Of a stretch of DNA of 8,913 nt, positions 1-6,675 are shown in pieces; position 1 is the first letter of the stretch, and each line of letters opens with the position of its first letter. Both the position numbers and the translations under genes were made by a program. Under the pieces are notes generated by a model. That model saw only the letters and a program-made list of their open reading frames with translations. It did not search any database and was not told the DNA's origin. This DNA comes from an uncultured Chloroflexota bacterium (GTDB taxonomy: Bacteria; Chloroflexota; Dehalococcoidia; SM23-28-2; RBG-16-64-32). The DNA is taken from contig CAJXNA010000067.1 of assembly GCA_913056415.1 (NCBI GenBank), positions 1 to 8,913 of the forward strand. The letters run 5' to 3'.

Positions 1-1
1 T

Positions 2-1291
2 TACATACTGTACGGCCGCGACGAACGGCCGGCTACCCTGGACCTGGCCGAAGACGACCAGGCGACCACCATCTACGGCGTCAGCGCCGGGGACAACCTG
101 GGAACGACGGTCCTGGCCGCGGACCTGAACGCCGACGGCATCGACGACGTTATCGTAGGGGCCCCAGGCGTTACCGCCGGAGCAGATCCCCGCACAGACC
201 AGGGCCGCACCTACGTCTTCTTCGGCTCTCCCGACCTGAGCGGCAGTTTCGACCTTGGGGATGATCCCCAGGACTTTGTAGTCACCGGCGCCGAGGGGTT
301 CAGCCGGGTTGGCGACGCGCTTGCCGCAGGCGACGTCAACGGCGACGGGATCACTGACCTTATCCTGGGAGCGCCCTTCGCCGGCCGACCGGTGGGTTCC
401 CGGCCGGGAAGCCCGCGCACCGAAACGGGCGAGATGTACGTCATCTTCGGCTCCCCATCGCTATCGGGAGAGCGCAACACCACGTTCGGCGAGCAGGACT
501 TCACGGCGACCGGAAACCAGCGCTTCAGCCAGTTTGGCGGCGCTGTAGCCAGCGGCGATGTGAATGACGACGGCATAGACGACATCATCGTGGGCGCGCC
601 CCAGACCGACCTCGCAGAAGGCGAAAGCATCGCCGCCGGCGCCGTCTACGTCTTCCTGGGCCGTGAAGACCTCAGCGGGCGGCTGTTCATCGCTGAGGAG
701 GAGCAGGACTCGGTCATCCTCGGCGCCGCAGCAGGGAACTCCCTGGGACATCCCTTGGCCACTGCCGATGTCAACGGCGACGGCATCGACGACATAATCA
801 TGGGAGCCCGCTCAGGGGACGGCCCCGACAACCGCATACAGGGCGCCGGTGAAATCGTCATCGTGCTGGGGAGAGAGGACCTGCCCTCCGTCATAGATCT
901 CGCACTAGGGGAGGAAGACGCCAACCTGCACGGAAACGACGCGGCGGACCTGATGGGCTTCGGCGGCTTGGGTGACATCGACGGCGACGGCGACCAGGAG
1001 ATCCTGGCCGGCACCGGCTACGGAGACGGCGACGGCGATGAGCGGACCGACTCCGGCGATCTATATGTAGTTGACGGCGCCGATCTTGCCGGTCAGATGT
1101 CTGTGGCCAACAGCCCCCTTCTCCTAACGGTCTACGGCGCCCAACCGGACGACCGACTGGGAACGTCCGCCGCCACTGGAGACATCAACGGCGATGGCAA
1201 GGCCGAGATCATCATAATCGCCGAAGACGCTGACAGCCTGGATGGAAGCCGCCCAGACGTTGGCCTGATCTACGTTCTTACGGTCCCCTGA
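2..1291 (+). CDS. FG-GAP / integrin-alpha-like repeat protein, 5'-truncated
   Basis: The frame is open from the first bases of the window to TGA at 1289-1291, so the start lies upstream; the internal ATG at 392 is not the true start. Six FG-GAP units are visible, each with an Asp-rich calcium loop of the DxNxDGxxD type: DLNADGIDD (122-148), DVNGDGITD (332-358), DVNDDGIDD (557-583), DVNGDGIDD (767-793), DIDGDGDQE (974-1000) and DINGDGKAE (1181-1207). They recur every 69-75 codons and are followed by hydrophobic strands such as IIVGAP, then by VYVFLGREDLSG-like segments. In this family about seven such repeats close into a calcium-stabilised beta-propeller, usually secreted or on the cell surface. 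The N-terminus, where a signal peptide would be, is missing, and no C-terminal anchor is seen. Ligand and role are unknown. It converges on the purH-lipoprotein gene with 2 bases between stops. Confidence 0.92.
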   Translation, partial: YILYGRDERPATLDLAEDDQATTIYGVSAGDNLGTTVLAADLNADGIDDVIVGAPGVTAGADPRTDQGRTYVFFGSPDLSGSFDLGDDPQDFVVTGAEGFSRVGDALAAGDVNGDGITDLILGAPFAGRPVGSRPGSPRTETGEMYVIFGSPSLSGERNTTFGEQDFTATGNQRFSQFGGAVASGDVNDDGIDDIIVGAPQTDLAEGESIAAGAVYVFLGREDLSGRLFIAEEEQDSVILGAAAGNSLGHPLATADVNGDGIDDIIMGARSGDGPDNRIQGAGEIVIVLGREDLPSVIDLALGEEDANLHGNDAADLMGFGGLGDIDGDGDQEILAGTGYGDGDGDERTDSGDLYVVDGADLAGQMSVANSPLLLTVYGAQPDDRLGTSAATGDINGDGKAEIIIIAEDADSLDGSRPDVGLIYVLTVP

Positions 1292-1293
1292 CC

Positions 1294-2556
1294 TCAGCGT
1301 GTCCAGCCCGGATAGCTGTCCTTGGCCGGATCGGTCGTCAGTCGCCGCACGTCGCTGCCGTCGGCGCGCATTATGTATATATCGAAGTTAGGGTTACCGT
1401 CCCGCAGGGAGCCGAAGGCGATCCAGTTGCCGTCCGGCGACCAGGCTGGGAATCCATCGGAAGCGGGGGAGTCCGTGAGGCGGGTCCGGCCGGAGCCGTC
1501 GGCGCTCATGACGTATATCTCGGCGTTGCCATCGCTGGCGGAGACAAAGGCGATCTGGGAGCCATCGGGGGACCAGGCGGGATAGCTGTTGTTGGGGGCG
1601 AACCGGTCGGAGAGGTTCAAGAAGCCGGAGCCATCGGCGTAAACGACGTTGATCTCAGCCCTGTTGTTGCGGAGCGAGACGAAGGCAATCCGAGCGGCGG
1701 TGGACGTGACCGGCGGTAGCGACGCCGAGCTTGGTCCCTCCGCCGCCTCTACCGGGAACGATCTCGGCGCCGTGACATCTCCGCCAGAGCCACAGGCGGA
1801 GACCAGGAAGCCTGCCAGCGTCAAGGCCACGAGCGGCCAGAGTCTCCAGATGCCACCGCCGTCTTGGCCGACCCGCTCCTCTCGGTAGAGCGCGGCCCGC
1901 TGGTGGGGGTTCTCCCCATAGCGGAGGTCGAGCGCCTTGTCCAGCGCCACAGTCATACGCTCAGGGAACGACTCCTCGCCCTGCTCGTCCGATCGCAGGT
2001 ACTGGGCGATAGCCGTGTCGTAGCTGGCGACGTGCTGGAACGCCTTCTCGGCCAGGCGCCGGCGAAACTCCAGAGGCACGGCGTCTGCCCGCAGGTGATC
2101 CAACGCCTGGGCGTAGTCGGACGGGTCGACGAGGACGAGGACGAAGGGGTAGTTCTTGGCGGCGGCGCGCAGCATCGTCGGGCCGCCGATGTCGATGTTC
2201 TCCAGCGCATCGTCCAGCCTGACGTCCGGCCTCGCTACCGTCTCCACGAACGGATAGAGGTTCACGCAGACGATATCGATGGGCGGGATCTCGCTGCGGG
2301 CCAGCTCCTCCATCTGCTCCGGCCTGTCGCGACGGGCCAGGATGCCGCCGTGCACCATCGGGTGCAGCGTCTTGACCCGGCCGTCCAGGATCTCCGGGAA
2401 GCCCGTCAGCGTCGAGACGCTCTGCACGGCCAGGCCGCCATCGCTCAGATGCTTCTGGGTGCCGCCCGTGGAGTAGATCTCGAACCCCAGCTCCGCCAGG
2501 CTGCGAGCGAACTCGCGGACGCCGGCCTTATCGTGGACGGAGATGAGGGCGAGCAT
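1294..2556 (-). CDS. purH: Chimeric ORF: PurH IMP cyclohydrolase domain fused in frame to a TolB/PD40-like lipoprotein
   Basis: The 420-residue frame starts at ATG 2556 with GAGG ten bases upstream. Residues 1 to about 200 form the IMP cyclohydrolase (MGS-like) domain, which closes FAICAR to IMP: STGGT (29-33), GRVKTLHP (59-66), NLYPF (99-103) and IDIGGPTMLRAAAKN (121-135) are intact. The frame reaches LRYGENPHQ (211-219), the usual entry to the AICAR transformylase domain, then leaves PurH near residue 235. From about 237 it reads WRLWPL, a hydrophobic stretch and the lipobox LVSAC (251-255), followed by about three PD40 repeats (AWSPDG, IAF, EIYVM, ADGS, LT) as in TolB-like propellers. PurH normally has about 510 residues, so most of the transformylase is missing. 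It is last in the purF-purM-orf-purH cluster. It is either a real rearrangement or an assembly chimera; the cyclohydrolase half could work alone, whereas a lipoprotein signal buried at residue 240 probably would not export normally. Confidence 0.88.
   Translation of the reverse strand: MLALISVHDKAGVREFARSLAELGFEIYSTGGTQKHLSDGGLAVQSVSTLTGFPEILDGRVKTLHPMVHGGILARRDRPEQMEELARSEIPPIDIVCVNLYPFVETVARPDVRLDDALENIDIGGPTMLRAAAKNYPFVLVLVDPSDYAQALDHLRADAVPLEFRRRLAEKAFQHVASYDTAIAQYLRSDEQGEESFPERMTVALDKALDLRYGENPHQRAALYREERVGQDGGGIWRLWPLVALTLAGFLVSACGSGGDVTAPRSFPVEAAEGPSSASLPPVTSTAARIAFVSLRNNRAEINVVYADGSGFLNLSDRFAPNNSYPAWSPDGSQIAFVSASDGNAEIYVMSADGSGRTRLTDSPASDGFPAWSPDGNWIAFGSLRDGNPNFDIYIMRADGSDVRRLTTDPAKDSYPGWTR
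1840..1862 (-). other. Breakpoint between purH and the lipoprotein sequence
   Basis: Here the minus-strand frame passes from PurH-like sequence (YREERVGQDGGG) to WRLWPLVALTLAGFLVSAC, a lipoprotein signal. Ile236 is encoded by ATC directly before Trp237. An ATG there would give a typical lipoprotein N-terminus MWRLWPL, so the break may have removed the original start. The only later in-frame alternatives, GTG at Val243 and TTG at Leu245, would leave a very short signal without a charged n-region and have no Shine-Dalgarno sequence. No insertion sequence or inverted repeat is visible at the joint. The exact base cannot be fixed without homologues. Confidence 0.7.
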
Positions 2557-2570
2557 GGTCAGCGTTCCTC

Positions 2571-2987
2571 TTACTCCGCCGCCTGGAACTCGTCCGCCAC
2601 CTCGGCAACCACCTCGCCTGCGCCGCCGCAGAGGGGACAGGTGGCCATCCCCGGCGTCACCTCGTCCATACCCTGGTATGCCATCAGCTTATCGTCCTCG
2701 ATCCAGATGTACGGCTTCTCAGACTCGTAATCCTCGATCCCCCTCAGCATATGGCTCTCGCCCGCCTCGTCCACCCACATCACCTGCGTGCGGTCCGAGA
2801 CGTGCTCCCGAAAGAACGTGTCCAGCGCCTCCGCCGCGCTCCTCGCCTCCACCTCCTCCTCCCACTCTACCTCCTCGTGGCTCTCCCCCTCCGGTTCCAC
2901 CCCAGCCCCACGCAACCCGTACGTGCGCATCCAATCGCGGGCACCCCGAGGCATCCTCTCGACGTAGTAGACGCGAAAGGTGGGCAT
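2571..2987 (-). CDS. Small acidic CxxC protein of unknown function, between purM and purH
   Basis: A protein of 138 residues from ATG 2987, which lies 2 bases after the purM stop (2990-2992); a GTG at 2999 overlapping purM would add four residues. The overlapping or near-overlapping junction, and only 14 bases to purH, indicate translation within the purine operon. The N-terminus (FRVYYVER) and the acidic segment followed by EARSAAEALDTFFREH (about 47-62) look like a small alpha/beta domain. WVDEAGE and PYIWIEDDK are probable strands. The C-terminus carries CPLCGGAGEV (117-126), a single zinc-knuckle-like CxxC, so metal binding would need a second pair from a partner or a dimer. I do not recognise the family. 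Context suggests, but does not prove, a link to purine synthesis. Confidence 0.8.
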   Translation of the reverse strand: MPTFRVYYVERMPRGARDWMRTYGLRGAGVEPEGESHEEVEWEEEVEARSAAEALDTFFREHVSDRTQVMWVDEAGESHMLRGIEDYESEKPYIWIEDDKLMAYQGMDEVTPGMATCPLCGGAGEVVAEVADEFQAAE

Positions 2988-2989
2988 GC

Positions 2990-4030
2990 CTACCCCCACA
3001 CCACGCCTTCGCCCCCCGCCACCTCGCCCACCACCAGCGTCCCCGGGAGCTGCGAGCGCACGGCCTCGGCGTCCGCGGCGGCCACCGCCAGCACGATGCC
3101 GAGCCCCATGTTGAACGTGCGGTACATCTCCTCCTCGGCTATGTTGCCCCGCTCCTGGATCAGCCGGAACAACGGCGGCGTCTCCCAGGCCGACCTGTCA
3201 ATGCGGGCGCCAAGCCCCTCAGGCAGGACTCGGGGGACGTTGCCGGGGATGCCACCGCCGGTGATGTGGGCGATGCCCCTGAGCTGCGGCAGCACCGGCT
3301 TCAGCTCACGGTAATAGCAGCGGTGGGGCGCCAGCAGCGCCTCGCCCAGACTGACATCCAGGCCGGGGTAGGTGCGGTTCAGCCGCTCTCTCTCCTCCTC
3401 CGCGTCGCCGTCGAGGCCCACGCCGAACACCTTCCGAACCAGCGAGTAGCCGTTCGTGTGCAACCCGTCCGAGGGCAGCCCCAGGAGGACGTCACCCTCC
3501 CTGATGCGCGAGCCGTCGATCACGGCCTCCCGCTCCACCACGCCCAGGGCGAACCCCACCAGGTCGAAGTCGCCCGTAGCGTAGAGGCCGGGCATGTCAG
3601 CCGTCTCACCGCCCAGGAGAGCGCAACCGGCCTCGCGACAGGCCGCGGCCACGCCGCTAACCAGCGACAGCTTCGCCTCATCCGTCACGCCGCTGCCGCC
3701 GATGTAGTCCAGGAAGAACAGCGGCTCCGCGCCGGCGGTGAGGATATCGTTCACGCAGTGGTTCACCAGGTCGTGGCCCAGCCCCTCGTATCGCCCCAGC
3801 ACAGCGGCCAGCTTCACCTTGGTGCCGACGCTATCGGTGCTGGCCACGAGGACGGGATCGCGGTAAGCGCCGAGGCGGAACAGGCCGCTGAACGGACCGA
3901 CATCGGCGATGACCTCAGGACGTCGGGCGCCACGGGCGAGGTCAGCGAAGCGGGAGATCAGCCGCTCGGCGGCGGCGATATCGACGCCGGCAGCAGCGTA
4001 CGCGTTATGGGACTGCTTTTCTTGGCTCAT
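2990..4030 (-). CDS. purM: Phosphoribosylformylglycinamidine cyclo-ligase (AIR synthetase)
   Basis: PurM closes FGAM to AIR with ATP, the fifth step of IMP synthesis in the cytoplasm. The protein has 346 residues, the usual length. Family motifs are in order: STDSVGTK (64-71), HCVNDI (91-96), GGETADMPG (140-148), SDGLHTNGYSL (187-197), HITGGGIPGNVPRVLP (255-270) and FNMGLG (306-311). ATG 4030 gives the typical opening MSQEKQSHNAYAAAGVDI; the frame stays open upstream to 4147, but the extra 39 residues would cross a repeat element and the 3' end of purF, so they were rejected. No clear Shine-Dalgarno sequence lies in the 11 nt before the start, and a strong hairpin sits just upstream. It is the second gene of the purF-purM-orf-purH unit. 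Confidence 0.95.
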   Translation of the reverse strand: MSQEKQSHNAYAAAGVDIAAAERLISRFADLARGARRPEVIADVGPFSGLFRLGAYRDPVLVASTDSVGTKVKLAAVLGRYEGLGHDLVNHCVNDILTAGAEPLFFLDYIGGSGVTDEAKLSLVSGVAAACREAGCALLGGETADMPGLYATGDFDLVGFALGVVEREAVIDGSRIREGDVLLGLPSDGLHTNGYSLVRKVFGVGLDGDAEEERERLNRTYPGLDVSLGEALLAPHRCYYRELKPVLPQLRGIAHITGGGIPGNVPRVLPEGLGARIDRSAWETPPLFRLIQERGNIAEEEMYRTFNMGLGIVLAVAAADAEAVRSQLPGTLVVGEVAGGEGVVWG

Positions 4031-4035
4031 CCGGT

Positions 4036-4093
4036 TGTAGCGGAGGCCTTCCGGCCTCCTGCAGCACATGGAAAGCTTAAGCCTTCCGCTACA
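4036..4093. repeat. 58-bp palindromic REP/MITE-like element between purF and purM
   Basis: The element is bounded by perfect 9-bp inverted ends, TGTAGCGGA (4036-4044) and TCCGCTACA (4085-4093). Inside are two further palindromes. One is GGAGGCC-TTCC-GGCCTCC (4042-4059), a perfect 7-bp stem that on the transcribed minus strand is capped by GGAA, a GNRA tetraloop. The other is GGAAAGCTT/AAGCCTTCC (4070-4087), nine-base arms with one mismatch and no spacer. It looks like two degenerate copies of one palindromic unit placed side by side. It occupies most of the 70-bp purF-purM spacer. Mobility is inferred from its structure; no second copy occurs in this window. Confidence 0.65.
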
Positions 4094-4100
4094 GGTTTGA

Positions 4101-5561
4101 CTAGTGGCGGTCTCGCTCCCATGTCCAGGCGGCGCCGACGGGCTCACGCTTGCCGCCGCGGCCCACCCGCTCGAACACCAGCTTGTCCATCTGGAGCTGC
4201 ACAGGCATCGGATATTCGCCGGTGAAGCAGGCGGTGCAGAAGGAGTCGCGCGGCTGCTCGACGGCGCGCATCAGCCCCTCAATGCTCAGATAGCTCAAGG
4301 AATCGGCGCCGATATGCTGGCGGATCTCCTCGACGCTCTTGTCGGCCGCGATCAGCTCCCACTGGGTGGCCATATCGATGCCGAAGTGGCAGGGGTTCTG
4401 GATCGGCGGCGAACAGATACGCATGTGCACCTCTGCGGCGCCCGCCTTGCGCAGCATCTCCACCACCTTGGGCGTCGTGGTGCCGCGCACGATGGAGTCA
4501 TCCACCACCACCAGCCGCTTGCCGGCGATCACCTGCTTCATGGGGTTGAACTTCAGGTAGACGCCCTGGTCGCGCAGGCGCTGGTCGGGCTGGATGAAAG
4601 TACGGCCCACATAGCGGTTCTTGACCAGCCCCTCGCCGTAGGGGATGCCCGACTCATGGGCGTAGCCGATGGCGGCCGCGATGGCGGAGTCCGGCACGCC
4701 GATCACCATGTCGGCCTCGACCGGGGACTGCCGGGCCAGCTCCCGGCCCATCCCCATACGTGTCGGGTAGAGGAGCTTATCCCGGATCACGCTGTCCGGC
4801 CGCGCGAAGTAGATGTACTCGAACACGCAGAGAGCGGGGCGCTGCGCCTCCACCGCCTGGAAAGAGCTGACGCCGCTGCGGTCGATGACGACGGCCTCGC
4901 CGGGGGCGATCTCGCGCTCGAACTCCGCGCCCAGGTGGTCCAGAGCGCAGGTCTCGGAGGCGATCACCCAGCCGGTGCCGTTTAGCCTGCCCAGGCACAG
5001 CGGGCGCACCCCATAGGGATCGCGCATAGCGATAAGCTCGCGGGGGGTGACGGCCACGAGGCAGTAGGCCCCCTGGATCGACCTCATGACGTTTGTGATC
5101 CGTTCCTGCCAGCCGGCGCCGGGGGCGGAGGCCAGCATCTGGGCGATGACCTCCGTATCCGTGGACGACTTGAAGTCGTAGCCGTGATCCTCCAGGTCGT
5201 CTCGAAGGATTTCAGCGTTGATCAGGTTGCCGTTGTGTCCCAGCGCCAGCGGCCCGTGCTCACCCTCCACGTACACCGGCTGGGCGTTCTCGGCGCGCGT
5301 AGAGCCGGTGGTGGAGTAGCGGGTATGGCCGATGGCGACGAATCCGGGGAGGAAGGGCAGGTCGTTCTCGTCGAACACCTGCGATACCAGACCCATGCCG
5401 GTGCGCAGGTGGATGCCGCGCCCGTCGCCTGTGGCGATGCCCGCGCTCTCCTGGCCGCGGTGCTGGAGGGCGTAGATGCCGTAGAAGGTGATCCGTGCTA
5501 CGTCTTCGTCCGGCGCAAACACGCCGAACACGCCGCACTTCTCTCGCCAGTTAGGATGCAC
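4101..5561 (-). CDS. purF: Amidophosphoribosyltransferase, 4Fe-4S type
   Basis: PurF makes 5-phosphoribosylamine from PRPP and glutamine, the committed step of purine synthesis. The 486-residue protein starts at GTG 5561, with AGGGA about six bases upstream. The start is supported because eight residues precede Cys9, the Ntn-hydrolase nucleophile (KCGVFGVF) exposed by propeptide removal. The glutaminase domain carries LQHRGQESAG (32-41) and GHTRYSTTG (78-86). The phosphoribosyltransferase domain carries the PRPP loop VVVDDSIVRGTTT (351-363). Cys245 (ALCVFEY), Cys391 (NPCHFGID), Cys442 and Cys445 (FCTACFTGEYP) match the four iron-sulfur ligands of Bacillus-type PurF, in which the cluster makes the enzyme oxygen-sensitive. 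It is first in the purine cluster, and purM follows after 70 bases. Confidence 0.97.
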   Translation of the reverse strand: MHPNWREKCGVFGVFAPDEDVARITFYGIYALQHRGQESAGIATGDGRGIHLRTGMGLVSQVFDENDLPFLPGFVAIGHTRYSTTGSTRAENAQPVYVEGEHGPLALGHNGNLINAEILRDDLEDHGYDFKSSTDTEVIAQMLASAPGAGWQERITNVMRSIQGAYCLVAVTPRELIAMRDPYGVRPLCLGRLNGTGWVIASETCALDHLGAEFEREIAPGEAVVIDRSGVSSFQAVEAQRPALCVFEYIYFARPDSVIRDKLLYPTRMGMGRELARQSPVEADMVIGVPDSAIAAAIGYAHESGIPYGEGLVKNRYVGRTFIQPDQRLRDQGVYLKFNPMKQVIAGKRLVVVDDSIVRGTTTPKVVEMLRKAGAAEVHMRICSPPIQNPCHFGIDMATQWELIAADKSVEEIRQHIGADSLSYLSIEGLMRAVEQPRDSFCTACFTGEYPMPVQLQMDKLVFERVGRGGKREPVGAAWTWERDRH

Positions 5562-5660
5562 GAAATTCCCTGCCCAGCGGAAGACAGGTCAAAATGCACT
5601 CCAAACAGTAATGCGTCTGCACCGAAAAGCTGATCGCCTTCGTCTCTGTCCAGCAAACGA

Positions 5661-5689
5661 ATTGTAGCACGGGGAACAAGCGCGGACAA
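5661..5689 (-). promoter_or_regulatory. Predicted sigma-70-type promoter of purF
   Basis: On the minus strand TTGTCC (5684-5689) is followed by 17 bases and then TACAAT (5661-5666), preceded by TGC as in an extended -10. Transcription would start near 5654 and give a leader of about 93 nt before the purF GTG. I see no convincing purine-riboswitch fold or strong terminator hairpin in that leader. Confidence 0.5.
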
Positions 5690-5710
5690 GGGGCGTGTAC
5701 TCGTTCGGCA

Positions 5711-5726
5711 CGTTAGTGACACTACG
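5711..5726. promoter_or_regulatory. Possible operator palindrome upstream of purF
   Basis: TAGTGACACTA is a perfect 5+1+5 inverted repeat, and flanking CG pairs extend it with one bulged base. It lies about 25 bp upstream of the purF -35 element and 65 bp upstream of the -10 of the divergent lipoprotein gene, a reasonable place for a regulator. It is short, so chance is a real alternative. Confidence 0.25.
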
Positions 5727-5790
5727 CTGCTGCATAGCCGAGCGGCGGGGGAATCTCCGGCCTGGAACCTTTGCCCGCCCCGCTCCGTCA

Positions 5791-5796
5791 TACAAT
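5791..5796 (+). promoter_or_regulatory. Predicted -10 element for the small lipoprotein gene
   Basis: TACAAT lies 9 bases before the ATG at 5806, so transcription would begin about 2-3 bases upstream of the start codon, giving an almost leaderless mRNA. Consistent with that, no clear Shine-Dalgarno sequence is present. The -35 region is weak (TTGCCC at 5771-5776 is only 14 bp away). Confidence 0.35.
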
Positions 5797-5805
5797 TGAG
5801 CAGCG

Positions 5806-6198
5806 ATGAAGACGTTCACCATCTTCCTTCTCTTGACCGCCGTAGCTACTCTCTGGCTGGCCTGCCGGGGCCAGCAGGCTCCGCCCCTCACCTCCGGCAT
5901 CGAAGGCCAGGTGCTAATCGGACCCACCTGCCCCGTGCTGCGAGAGGGCACTCCCTGCCCCGACCAGCCCTATCAGGCCACTATCGCCGTCTGGAACGCC
6001 GAACGCACAGAGATGGTGCGTACCTTCACCACCGACGAGGACGGCCGCTTTCGCCTCCCCCTGGCCCCCGGCGAGTACTACATCGATCCCCAGCCGCCGA
6101 ACCCAGGCGCGCCGCCCACGCCTATCACCCAGACCGTCACCGTCCCGCCGGATCGGTTCGTCCAGATCACCATCGAATACGACAGCGGCATCCGCTAG
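5806..6198 (+). CDS. Small lipoprotein with a carboxypeptidase-regulatory-like beta-sandwich
   Basis: A protein of 130 residues. An in-frame TGA at 5797-5799 makes ATG 5806 the first possible start. Residues 1-20 form a type II signal: Lys2, a hydrophobic core (IFLLLTAVATLW) and a lipobox ending LAC, so Cys20 should be lipidated and the protein anchored outside the cytoplasmic membrane. The mature part has GIEGQV (31-36), TDEDGRFRLPLAPGEYYIDP (76-95) and a terminal strand FVQITIEY. This is the pattern of CarboxypepD_reg/transthyretin-like domains, in which a hydrophobic DG.F.L.PGEY core repeats. Cys42 and Cys51 flank a loop (TCPVLREGTPCPD) and could form a disulfide. It is transcribed away from purF and appears to be a single gene. 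Its function is not recognised. Confidence 0.85.
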   Translation: MKTFTIFLLLTAVATLWLACRGQQAPPLTSGIEGQVLIGPTCPVLREGTPCPDQPYQATIAVWNAERTEMVRTFTTDEDGRFRLPLAPGEYYIDPQPPNPGAPPTPITQTVTVPPDRFVQITIEYDSGIR

Positions 6199-6210
6199 GT
6201 CTACCCTGCT

Positions 6211-6237
6211 CGTTCTGAGCCTGTCGAAGGATGAACG
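6211..6237. repeat. Short palindromic intergenic repeat (REP-like)
   Basis: A 27-bp sequence with inverted ends CGTTC (6211-6215) and GAACG (6233-6237), an inner CCT/AGG pair and loop GTCGA. Its core, CTGAGCCTGTCGAAGG (TTCGACAGGCTCAG on the other strand), matches from memory a short motif scattered between genes in many bacterial genomes. It sits in the 47-bp gap between the converging ends of the lipoprotein and PPOX genes, where it could also act as a weak bidirectional terminator. No U-tract is present. Confidence 0.55.
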
Positions 6238-6245
6238 GCGTCACT

Positions 6246-6668
6246 CTATCCGCTCTCTGTCCGCCCGGCCCTGCCGTTGAACTCGATCAGCTTGCGGGGC
6301 CGCAGCCTGATCGTCACGGAGTCCTCACCAGACACGCGCTCTAAGTAGGCGCGCGCCAACTCCTCACCCAGGTAGCGCACCGCCATCTTCAGACGATCGT
6401 CGTCCGCCAGACGGGGCCCGATCTCCACCCTGCCCTGCGCCATCACCGCGTAGTACGGCAAACTCCGCCGGTCGACAACGAGAGTTATCTCCGGGCGCGC
6501 CTCCACATTCCGGTGCTTCTGAGAGCCGCGGCCGGTGCTCATGATGAACACACCGTCCTCATACAGGTACCAGATCGGCGCCGCGTGGGCCCGATCGCCG
6601 GAACCCACGGTCGCCAGCACCGCCACGTTCGCCTCTCCGAGAAACTCCTCGCGCTCCGCCTCGCTCAT
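6246..6668 (-). CDS. PPOX-fold (pyridoxamine 5'-phosphate oxidase-like) FMN/F420-binding split-barrel protein
   Basis: A protein of 140 residues from ATG 6668, with GGGAGGG ten bases upstream inside the end of the preceding gene. The order of elements matches small split-barrel proteins of the PPOX family: FLGEANVAVLATVG (9-22), HAAPIWYLYEDGVFIMSTGRGSQKHRNV at 28-55 where phosphate and flavin or deazaflavin contacts usually lie, PEITLVVD (59-66), the strand AVMAQGRVEIG (74-84), and a C-terminal FNGR-like tail. Such proteins bind FMN, or F420 in actinobacterial and Chloroflexota members, and act as oxidoreductases; the sequence alone does not decide the cofactor. It is the last gene of a minus-strand trio, 7 bases after the CoA-binding gene. 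Confidence 0.85.
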   Translation of the reverse strand: MSEAEREEFLGEANVAVLATVGSGDRAHAAPIWYLYEDGVFIMSTGRGSQKHRNVEARPEITLVVDRRSLPYYAVMAQGRVEIGPRLADDDRLKMAVRYLGEELARAYLERVSGEDSVTIRLRPRKLIEFNGRAGRTESG

Positions 6669-6675
6669 GGAATCT

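Noticed and set aside
1300..1720. Direct DNA repeats on the + strand
   Set aside because: The roughly 135-138-bp periodic similarity is explained by the PD40 protein repeats encoded on the minus strand, not by a separate DNA element.
1864..2730. 288-codon + strand open frame antisense to purH
   Set aside because: No recognisable domain, low-complexity Val/Arg/Leu/Gln composition, and the opposite frame has the full cyclohydrolase motif set.
2543..4225. 560-codon + strand open frame across purM
   Set aside because: It is antisense to the clearly recognisable purM and the CxxC gene; its product is Pro/Arg/His-rich with no motif, typical of a shadow in GC-rich DNA.
4104..4985. 293-codon + strand open frame antisense to purF
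   Set aside because: His/Ala/Leu-rich shadow opposite a complete PurF.
5562..5654. Purine riboswitch or PurR box in the purF leader
   Set aside because: Two isolated CCGAA-like words exist (5622-5626 and, on the minus strand, 5704-5708), but their spacing and flanks do not match a PurBox pair, and no three-way-junction riboswitch core was recognised.
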